DNA from: Calocera cornea HHB12733
Taxonomy: Eukaryota; Basidiomycota; Dacrymycetes; Dacrymycetales; Dacrymycetaceae
Assembly: GCA_001632435.1 (NCBI GenBank)
Contig: KV423929.1
Coordinates: 62,001 to 126,000 of the forward strand
DNA: 64,000 nt
Direction of reading: 5' to 3'
Part shown: piece after piece, positions 23,126 to 31,244 of the stretch
How positions within the stretch are numbered: position 1 is the first letter of the stretch
Layout of the letters: every line of letters begins with the position of its first letter
The notes under the pieces: generated by a model
What the model saw: only the letters and a program-made list of their open reading frames with translations
What the model was told of the DNA's origin: nothing
Database searches by the model: none
Position numbers and translations under genes: made by a program

Positions 23126-24668
23126 TCAGTCGGTGCCCCACGTCGTCGAGGCATTTGGAGCCTGCAACCTTGACGAGGACATCGACTCGTCACCTGCACC
23201 TTCCGAGGACTGAGGTGGGCTGTCTGAGCACCCCTCCAATGCGAGCGCCTCGGCATCCTTGCGCCGATAGATGGACTCGCGCAGATTGAGGAACATCCTG
23301 CTACTCGGTCAGCCCCTCCGCTCTCTGGAATGTTGTACGGTTGAAGGCATACCGAGAGCACAACAACGAAGAGATGGACAAAGCCGGTCTATGGAGAAGT
23401 CAACTGAGCAAACTTCGGCTTCTTGGAGACTGGCGTACTGTAGAAGCGCCCCCGAGTACCCTCCGGTCTACATAACGCCCAGTAAGTTGACTGAGGCTTG
23501 ACTTGGGATGCGGAATGACGTACTCCAGGTGCACCGAACATGACTGCGTTGGTAATCATGAAAGCTAACGATTTTCAGCCGGGAGAGCAAGAGACAATCA
23601 AGCCAGATCACGAACCTAGGACGACTGGGGAGAAGAAGCTTGTAAGCGAATATACTCTGAATCAGACACCGACTCACCAATGAAATAGAGACATCCGCTA
23701 AGCTCTGGATCAGTAAGGAGGTTGACATGTTCGAGGCTTGCCCGCTTACTCCCGGAGAATGATAGCCAACGCCTCTTGTGCGCCTTTCGCCTTCTTCAGA
23801 TGTTGACAGGTCTTGATGATGGTCAGCACCACGAGTACAATCTCCACGACAATACTGGGAATCCATATCCAAGTTTGCAGCCTGTCACAATGAGACATTT
23901 CAATGTCAGCCACAGCTCCGATAGTAAACTTCAAGCATACATTTGACCGCCATCAGCATCTACAGTAGAATGTGGTAAGTTGCCATTAAGACTCCAAGCA
24001 TGTGAGACTTGCTGATATAAAAGCAGCCATACAAGGGTGGCAGTGGGCTCGGCACGGCTGTGGAAATCAAAACTCATTATCGTATGTATGGAATGTGGAA
24101 CTTACCGCTGAAGTTTGGCGTCATGATAGCAGAGAAGACAATTGAAACGACCACCGAAGAACAGAGTAAAGCCCACAGCGCTATAACGACACCTCTTCTG
24201 TTGCAGAAGAGAACACAAACACGGGTCACCAGCATTGCTATGACAACAGTCAGTTGGAACGAAGCATCGAGGAAAGGTCCTCTGACAGACCTTCGATAAG
24301 GGTTATGACCACTGGTGCGGTCCATACGCTCACGAGTAGATTCAGTCCCACGCAGTTCTGAGGTGATAGCCAGGGATCCACCCAGGAGACCACATTCAGT
24401 ATGCTTTCGATCACGACGAAGTAGCGAGTGAACATGTAAAGGAGCATGCCGCCTTGCCAGGGTCGGTTCCAGACAAACTCGATCTCTCGGTCGGTTGTTA
24501 TGAGAGCATCGTATACGTTTAGCACCATTGAGACGAATTGCATATAGTATACACTCCCTTCAACTGGATTAATTGGAGGCACGTCAGAAAGCGAGGTGAG
24601 AACGTACGGGTTTGTGCCAGGAAGGAGATTGGAAGACCATGATTGCGGCGGGAGCTGAGTTGAATCAT
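23126..24668 (-). CDS. DUF6533 multi-pass membrane protein, copy D
   Basis: Start ATG 24666-24668 (MIQLSSRRNHGLPISFLAQT). The next exon holds the family core (YYMQFVSMVLNVYDALITTD, then EFVWNRPWQGGMLLYMFTRY). Hydrophobic exons follow: VCVLFCNRRGVVIALWALLC (about 24245-24120), WIWIPSIVVEIVLVVLTIIK (about 23880-23760), a small exon CLYFIG, and MITNAVMFGAPG (about 23560). The last exon is RMFLNLRESIYRRKDAEALA ... STTWGTD, stop 23126-23128. Sequence and intron positions closely parallel copies B and C. It is divergently paired with the repeat-protein gene at 25316, with 647 bp between start codons. Function unknown. Confidence 0.74.
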
Positions 24669-25315
24669 TGTGATGCAGAGCAAGCTGACACCTTTCCCCG
24701 AAGTCAGTGTTTATACGCATGGCTCAACGCTAGTTGATAATACTCATGGTATTGGCTTGGGCGTCATGAACACCGGTACCGTATGTACGCTGCCGAATCA
24801 GCAAGAAGCTACAGGGTCCCGATAACAAGCGCAACAGATTATGCTGCGGGTGCGCTCGGCTAGGTGTGGCACTCAACCGCTGCACAAGGTAGCTAGCTCA
24901 GTATCTGAGGAGTAGTCCGGTGTATTGGCAGCGGATGCGGTGTTCCATAACGGCAGTCTAGAAACTAGCATTGCTCTGCCGGCAGACGTCGGCGCTACCG
25001 GGATACCCGGAGTGATATCCAATGCTCGACAACCAGAATGTTCTTGTACAAGTCGCTTTCTCAGCAGCTTAATCCAGCCGCAGAACACGGAGCGAAGTAG
25101 TGTCCGATTAGTCACTCCGGGCGTTCGAGGACTACCGGATGTGCAAGCGCATGCAGGGCTAGCCGACTCGCCCAGAGCAGGGTACAAATGGAGCAGAATG
25201 ACCGGGTCCATGCCACAACGCTCATTGAAACACCCACCAAGTGCTCTACCAATTCCCCAAAAGGTGAGCCGGCGAGGTGTAGCGCATGGACTTGATTTGA
25301 CTTTGTACAGCAGAC
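24669..25315. other. Divergent promoter region between DUF6533 copy D and RP2
   Basis: About 0.65 kb. A probable 5' UTR intron of RP2 runs from GTGAGC at about 25265 to the CAG just before ATG 25316, the same layout as in RP1. Confidence 0.5.
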
Positions 25316-25891
25316 ATGTTTTTCGAAGAAAGCGCCGACACCCCACATGCAGCTCACGACACTAACCTGTTGGAGGATCGTGAAGCTGCCAGCCACCTTG
25401 AGCATCAGCCCTCGGGAACCACGGGTGACGCAGACGGCGACCCCGGGCGTGGTACCGCTGGGCACGACGCACCGGAGACCGACGATAATCAAGGACAAGA
25501 TGAAGGCAACCACGAGCATGATGACGACGACAACCACCACCACGACCATCCGAATGTCTGGCCATCGCCAGAGGACGGCGGTCCCGGTCCAATTTGTGGT
25601 ACCACTCATGGCGACCCGCCAGGGGACGATATCCACAAACGAGGAGGGCCATCGCCAGAAGACGGGGACCCCGGTCCGATTTGTGGTACCACTCATGGCG
25701 ACCCGCCAGGGGACGATATCCACAAAAGAGGAGGGCCATCGCCAGAAGACGGGGATCCCGGCCCGATTTGTGGTACCACTCATGGCGACCCGCCAGGGGA
25801 CGATCTACTCAAAGGAGAAGCCGACCACGAGCACGAAGGACGGCGTGGCAACCATACGGAGGTGGTGTTCTTCCAGGCTTCTACAGTTTAG
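25316..25891 (+). CDS. Acidic/His-rich tandem-repeat protein (RP2), function unknown
   Basis: 191 residues from ATG 25316 (MFFEESADTPHAAHDTNLLE); stop TAG 25889-25891. The N-terminal half is acidic with a His/Asp-rich stretch (EHDDDDNHHHDH). The C-terminal half contains two full and one partial copies of a 29-residue unit that includes SPEDGDPGPICGTTHGDPPG. The last two copies are nearly identical at DNA level, so the array expanded recently. Each unit holds one Cys and one or two His, so metal binding is conceivable but unproven. No signal peptide or TM segment. Shares DG-x-PGP-x-T features and the 5' UTR intron with RP1. Confidence 0.68.
   Translation: MFFEESADTPHAAHDTNLLEDREAASHLEHQPSGTTGDADGDPGRGTAGHDAPETDDNQGQDEGNHEHDDDDNHHHDHPNVWPSPEDGGPGPICGTTHGDPPGDDIHKRGGPSPEDGDPGPICGTTHGDPPGDDIHKRGGPSPEDGDPGPICGTTHGDPPGDDLLKGEADHEHEGRRGNHTEVVFFQASTV
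25562..25810 (+). repeat. 87-bp tandem coding repeat in RP2
   Basis: Units start at 25562, 25649 and 25736 with exact 87-bp periodicity. Unit 3 breaks off after about 75 bp. Units 2 and 3 differ at only a few bases. Confidence 0.93.
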
Positions 25892-26092
25892 ATGTTGAGT
25901 ACAGTAGCATCGTCTGAAGCTATGCACTGTGCCACTTTTAGTTACTCTTATAGCGATCTTTCGTATTTGCAGTGTGGAACTCGACTTACGGTCGCGTGTG
26001 AATATGTATTATGGCAGAGAACTCTACTGCCCATGGAGCACAGCCGTCTGGCGGCGGGAAGATGTGGCGGTGCGGAAGTTATATGAAGCACT

Positions 26093-26111
26093 AATAGCCC
26101 TGCTCAATTCA
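26093..26111 (+). repeat. Harbinger TIR, left
   Basis: AATAGCCCTGCTCAATTCA, a perfect inverted match to 29273-29291. Confidence 0.92.
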
Positions 26112-26176
26112 AGGGTCGTTTGGGTCGAAACTGGGTCACAGGGTAGAGCCGAGACAGGTGGACCCTTCTGCCGAAG

Positions 26177-27704
26177 ATGCCGGATGTCTCTCTGCCTCCG
26201 CTGTCAGCTCTTCGTGTCGACCAGAACGACCCAGCCTGGGAGTGGGTCAACTGTGGTTCACTGGGTCAACCAGTACTTGTTATGTCACCTTTGCTGGTCA
26301 TGTCTTCCTTGCGGCATATCCAGCAAGCAGTTCTCTGCGCATCTGGAGCTCAGCTGGTTGGACTTGGGCTGGAGAACCAGCAGGATTTGGCACCCGATGA
26401 GACTGCAGACGACCAGCACACGGAGCTGGCTGTACTGGGTATGACCTTGCTGGTCGTTGGCCTTGACCAGCAGTTGTTCATGCAGATGGGGCAACGTGGG
26501 AGCTATGACCAGATCCCAAAGTCGAGGGACTGGTTCCCAACTTCCCTGCAGATGCCAGATCGTTGGTTCAGGTCAATATACCGGTATGACCAGCTGCTGG
26601 TCTCTCTGCGCATGCTGATCTGTTTTAGACTGAGCCGAAGAACCTTTGACCATATCGTTGCTCTTCTTGAAGAGAACCCGATATTCATGTCAACTGGCAA
26701 GCGGCCACAGCGCCCAGTCCGGTTCCAGCTGGCCTGCTTTCTACTACGTTTTGGCATCCGGGGCTCCGACAGCCTGCAGGCTGCCCAGCGCCTCAGTATT
26801 GGTCATGGGACTGTGTTCCTCTACTGCCGTCGAGTATCCCGGGCGCTGCGTGAACTCAAGTTCCGCTATATCAAATGGCCAGAGGGTGACCGGAGGAGAG
26901 AGGTTTCCGAGGAGTTTGCAGAGGGGCTGGGGATCCGCCACTGCCTTGGAGCGGTGGACGGTACACAGATTCGCTTGACCAGCTGTCCGGTCATAGATGG
27001 CACTGTGTTCTATAACCGGAAGAAATACTTCTCGGTAAGCTGCATGACCAGCATTTAATGTACCTGCTGGTTGTAATGATGTTCAGGTTAATGTGCAGGC
27101 CGTATGTGATTCTCGCAAGTTGTTCACATCCTATGAGCTGGGTTGGCCAGGCTCCGTCACCGATGTTCAGATATTCAAGAAGTCGCAGCTCTGGCTGCAC
27201 CGACCTTCCCATTTCCGTCCCAAAGAATTCATTTTGGCCGATATGGGGTACCCAACCACACCCTACACTCTACGACCATTTGCTGATAACGATCTGGGTG
27301 CAAGAGGCTCAGCAGAGGAAGCCCGCCGGAAGGCTTTCAACCGGCACCTTGCTGGCCAGCGAATTATTATTGAGCATGCGTTTGGGGACCTCAAGGGCCG
27401 CTTTCGTTCGCTGTGCGACCTTGGTACCATGGACAATATGGAGGAGTTGTACAAGGTGATTGAGGCCATGCTGGTCTTACACAATATCTGCATTATTCTT
27501 GGAGACCGGCCAGAGGAGATTGAGGATTTTGAGCAGGTGATGGATGCTGGTCATGATGAGGAAAGCGAGCTTCAGAGTGCACGCTGGGAACAAGGGCTGG
27601 ATGGTGAAAGCATGACTAGTAGCCAGCTGCACGAGACTGATCTGTATTTGCGCACCAAAGGACGTCATGTCCAACTCCGTGTATTGAACAAGCTCTTCAA
27701 TTAA
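26177..27704 (+). CDS. HARBI1-like DDE transposase (DDE_Tnp_4)
   Basis: Two exons, 26177-27034 and 27087-27704, joined in frame across a 52-bp GT..AG intron; about 491 residues. The N-terminal third is element-specific. A helix-turn-helix-like region (FQLACFLLRFGIRGSDSLQA, then LSIGHGTVFLYCRRVSRAL) precedes the catalytic core. Candidate catalytic residues are Asp in GAVDGTQIR, Asp in ILADMGYP and Glu in IIIEHAFGDLKGRF, in the order and contexts of PIF/Harbinger transposases. An ATG at 26177 opens the frame just inside the left end. The stop TAA (27702-27704) overlaps that of the convergent Myb-like gene. No disruption seen, so it could be active together with its partner. Confidence 0.92.
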
Positions 27705-28900
27705 AACTGAAGCTTATTCAAAAGCAGCGCCTTTGCTTGAGCACGGACATCCGGATCAGTACTCTCCTCCTTGAGAAGAGCCTGTGCCAGCGCAATCTTA
27801 TCCCGCTCTGCCTCCCTCTGCTCTCGCTGGACTTGCAGCTCCAGCCGTGCCTTATCGTCCTCACCCTTCTTGGTCAGAAAGTCTGCCTGTGCTGCCATAA
27901 ACTCAGCAAGACCAGCTGCTGGTCCGGCTCCTCCCACACCTCTCTGCACTCGCTTGTTCTTGAACCGGGGCTCTGGCACTCCTTTGGCATATGACTGCTG
28001 GCTAGTCCGCTTTTTCTTGCCCAACGCCTCTGCCTCTGGCTCGGTTCGCTCAGATACATCGCTGTCACTGAGTGCTGGTCGGTTGAGATCACTGCTACCA
28101 GTAGGTGAGAGCGGAGCATTAGAAGCTGCTGGTCGGTCACGATGATAGTTCTTCTTGATACCAAGGCTGTTGTTATAGATGAGCATACTGAGTGCAGGCT
28201 GAAATGGAAGATGTACGCAGTGACCAGCATTTCGTACCAGTGCAGTTCGTGCCACTGCTGGACCACCCCTGCAGTCAGGCTCCCCACAGCCCGTCCTTGC
28301 TCTTTTGCTGCTAGGATTCGGTCCTCGTACTCATCGAGGCTGAGCACACCAGTTGCCTCAGGCTGGTCGTCACCATCCCCTCCTCCAGTGTGCTTTTCCA
28401 GCGCAATAATCTCCCGATAGACCTTGAGCAAGCGGCCAAACTTGCCCTTGAGGGATTCCGCTGTCCGCTTAGATTTGAATACCTCCTCCGACATCTGCGA
28501 TCTTGTTAGAAGCGGGACAGACAGTAGATGCTGGTCATATGCACACCTGACGAAAGAATGACCTTGTGTTCCGCAGATACTTCTCAACACGTCTGGGATG
28601 GTCAACATCACACATCCATTCCAGCATGGCCGTCACCTGCTCATCCGTATAGCGCTCACTGCCTGCTCCCTCACCATCATCCTCCTTCTTGACCCGCTTG
28701 CCAGCTGGCTTTGCACGACCAGTATCTGCTGGTCGCTTAGCTGCCTTTGCTGCACCGTTGGTGGCTGCTATGCCAGCATAGCTGCCAGGATCAAAGCGGT
28801 CTGGCTGATGCGCAATTTTCCGGGGAGAGGTACGAAGGACTGGCTGGACAGGCAAGGGAGATGACGAGTACTGAGCAGTGGCTGCATGGACCGGTGTCAT
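27701..28900 (-). CDS. Harbinger-associated Myb/SANT-like DNA-binding protein
   Basis: Start ATG 28898-28900 (MTPVHAATAQYSSSPLPVQP). The first exon has a basic stretch and the start of a trihelix (YTDEQVTAMLEWMCDVDHPR, then VEKYLRNTRSFFRQ). After an intron the domain continues MSEEVFKSKRTAESLKGKFG, RLLKVYREI. A second intron of about 50 bp (GTACGA ... CTCAG, near 28250-28195) joins to CMLIYNNSLGIKKNYHRDRP. The C-terminus is a long charged helix, probably a coiled coil (LELQVQREQREAERDKIALA). Stop 27701-27703. In this superfamily such a protein binds the element and recruits the transposase to the nucleus or ends (established for Harbinger/PIF); applied here by analogy. Both introns carry TGCTGGTC or GACCAGCA. 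Confidence 0.83.
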
Positions 28901-29272
28901 GACTGCTGGGGTAGCATAGATCTAAGCATAGTCTCAGCTGTCTGCGGGCTCAGGACCAGTGATTTGCGCACCTGCTGGTCGTGCTGGCTCATGCTCCAAC
29001 CCACATATGGCTGGGAGCCAGAGAAACCATCGTAACTCTCCATGATGTCCGGTATCAAGGTCTACACCTGGACATCATGCTCCCGGACCAGCATCTCCTG
29101 GTCATGTCTCAGCTCGGCAGAGGTGATGCCGGACAGCTGGCTCCGCTTCGATGACCCATGGATGACCTGGTGGATGCAATCTGCGCAGTTCATTTGCTGG
29201 TTCAGTCCGGTCCCTGTCACGGATGCACTTGGCTCCGCATGCTCACCAGACAACCCAACGACCCAGCCTCCA

Positions 29273-29291
29273 TGAATTGAGCAGGGCTATT
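29273..29291 (-). repeat. Harbinger TIR, right
   Basis: Reverse complement of 26093-26111, perfect over 19 bp. Confidence 0.92.
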
Positions 29292-29927
29292 CGAGCTTCA
29301 TCCCAGGTCTCCCCACAGGGCTTGGGGTTCAACTACCGCTGGAGGCAAGAAGTCCTTTTTGGTATGGAATTCATGCCCTTGGATTACGCTTCCGCTCTTC
29401 TGCGCCAGCATAAGTACTGCTGAGTAGGTTTGTATGTACTTCGGTCACGGCAATCAGATGCAATGGAACGTACATAGCAGACACGAACAAAGCAGGGAGG
29501 TACCCTGTCTCTGGCTTGACAGGACCTCAAGTCCGCCGAATGAAGTCACGTGCTCACTATCAAGACTGATAGGGTGTGGCGCCCCGAGACGCCTCTTTGC
29601 TGCATTGGATCATCTGTTCTCACGTTCATGTTTCTGGCTGATAAACTCTTGGAAAGGTCCCTCTAACGTTCACAGATGTCACTATAGGAATGGCTTGGCA
29701 TTGCGCAGCAAACCCCGTCAATACACGTTCGGAAGAAGGCACGCGCCTCCTCCCTAAGCCGGGGTCCGGGGTCCGGTCTCGCTCTCCTATCGGAATAGCG
29801 AGGGAATTCATAAATGGGGACAAAAATGATCGGTATCTCCCGCTCTGGCTGACTTAATGACCCAGAACGTCTTTCTGAATACCGCTGAGAACACTCCAAG
29901 TCCGATCACCGCTATTTTGCCAGGACG
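29292..29927. other. Intergenic region upstream of the methyltransferase pseudogene
   Basis: About 0.64 kb. Contains a short GGGGTCC-type duplication near 29760. No gene recognised. Confidence 0.4.
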
Positions 29928-30885
29928 ATGTCGGGCACAGCGAAGGACTTCGCCAGCACATCCGGGCAGCCGGATTGGCAGACCGACGCCGCCTCGGTCG
30001 AAGCGATGCGCCGGGCGGGGGAGATCGTGACGGGAAAGTTTGTCTACTCCCTCGTACCCTCCGCCGGGCTCCCGCCCGCGTAAGTGCAGGACCTGACCGT
30101 GAGCTGGACAACGCGTGCGGGTCGGGCGTGGTCACGGCTGTGATGTTGGAGAAGATGACAGAGGGGCAGAAGAAGAGGACGAGGGTGACTTGCGGGGATG
30201 TGCAGCAGGTGTCGGTCGACTATGTTAAGGCGAGGGCGCAGAAGGAGGGCTGGCAGGGGGTGCAGACGCTGTTGGTTGACGCTCAGGTGCGTTCTGGCAG
30301 TGCCCGCCACTCGTTGTACCTGGTTAACCGGCTGTACGCCAGGATACGAAGCTCCCCTCTTCGCACTACACCCACGTCATCACGTCGTTCGCAATCATGT
30401 TCGTGCCCAAGCCGCTCGCTGCCCTGCAGGAGATCTACCGCCTCCTCGTCCCCGGCGGGATGAACGGGTTCACCACCTGGAACTACGTCGGGTGGATTCC
30501 GCTCATGCAGCGCGCCTTCTCCGTTCTGCCCGGTATACCGCCCTTCCCGAAGGAGGAGCAGTACCAAGACTTTATGGGCACGGGCCGGTGGGATATCCCC
30601 GCGTACATCAAGGGGCAGGTGGAGGCGCAGGGCTTTGTAGACGTCAAGATCGACGTCGTGAGCGCCGACTCGGACATCCCCAGCCCCGAGCTGTTTGTGA
30701 AGCTGTTTGGCAACATGTTCGTTGGTCTGACCACGCGGTGGTTCACGGAAGAGCAGAAAGCGGAGTGGGAAGAGAAGATCAAGAGCACGCTGCTGGTGCA
30801 GCTGCAGGGGGAGTATGGGGTGGGGAAGCCCTGGAAGATGCCCATGACGGCGAATGTCGTGACCTGCCGCAAGCCGCGGTACTAG
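29928..30885 (+). pseudogene. Class I SAM-dependent methyltransferase, disrupted copy
   Basis: Clear paralogue of the intact gene at 50891-51846: start ATG 29928 (MSGTAKDFASTSG) then QTDAASVEAMRRAGEIVTGK, SAM-binding LDNACGSGVVTAVMLEKM, TCGDVQQ, a single intron (about 30288-30343) and a second exon ending ANVVTCRKPRY, stop 30883-30885. Two lesions occur close together. An in-frame TAA at 30081-30083 (codon 52) stands where the intact paralogue reads Lys-Asp, and two extra bases near 30101 shift the frame just before the SAM-binding motif. A 24-nt GT..AG interval spans both but its removal does not restore the frame. The rest is intact, so inactivation looks recent; an assembly error is the alternative. 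Confidence 0.78.
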
Positions 30886-31244
30886 GCGCAAGAGATGTGT
30901 ACAGCACAGGAAGGAGTAGCAGGGCTTATGATACAGCAGCCTAATTATGAATGAACAGCTCTAATGTGCTACTGTATGATACTTGCAGGGATACGACCCA
31001 CCAGTACGCATTCAATCATGACTCCGCCGCGATTGGCAAGCTTACTTAGTCAACGAACTGACTATTATATCCGGCCGACACACAATCAAGCAGGGTGGTT
31101 CCATGGTGCTGCATCGACAGGCACCTTGTCATGACGTCGTGGTCTCACTTCCATTCTATTTGTTGTGAACGAGATTTTGTTGACATATATTGCATTGCTA
31201 CCCTGTTCACCCTCCCATAGATAGTGGTAATGGCTCGTCAGCAT
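30886..31244. other. Convergent intergenic region
   Basis: About 0.36 kb between the methyltransferase pseudogene and the ABCC gene. Presumptive 3' flanks only. Confidence 0.45.

Larger units (their letters stand above)
26093..29291. mobile_element. PIF/Harbinger-type DNA transposon, complete, about 3.2 kb
   Basis: Perfect 19-bp inverted repeats AATAGCCCTGCTCAATTCA at 26093-26111 and, as reverse complement, 29273-29291. Further inward both ends share a GGGTCGTT(T)GGGT stretch. Two convergent genes inside encode a DDE_Tnp_4 (HARBI1-like) transposase and a Myb/SANT-like protein, the two-gene set usual for this superfamily. The exact end is uncertain because the outermost bases AATA/TATT allow a 2-bp AT or TA duplication; I do not see a clear 3-bp duplication. 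The element is densely sprinkled with TGCTGGTC/GACCAGCA. Confidence 0.9.

Noticed and set aside
26091..26097. Three-base TAA-type target duplication for the Harbinger element
   Set aside because: The right flank does not repeat TAA. Only a 2-bp AT or TA duplication fits, and it cannot be told apart from the palindromic outer bases.
30081..30104. 24-nt GT..AG interval as a mini-intron in the methyltransferase copy
   Set aside because: The donor and branch-like site look good, but excision puts the downstream SAM-binding motif out of frame.
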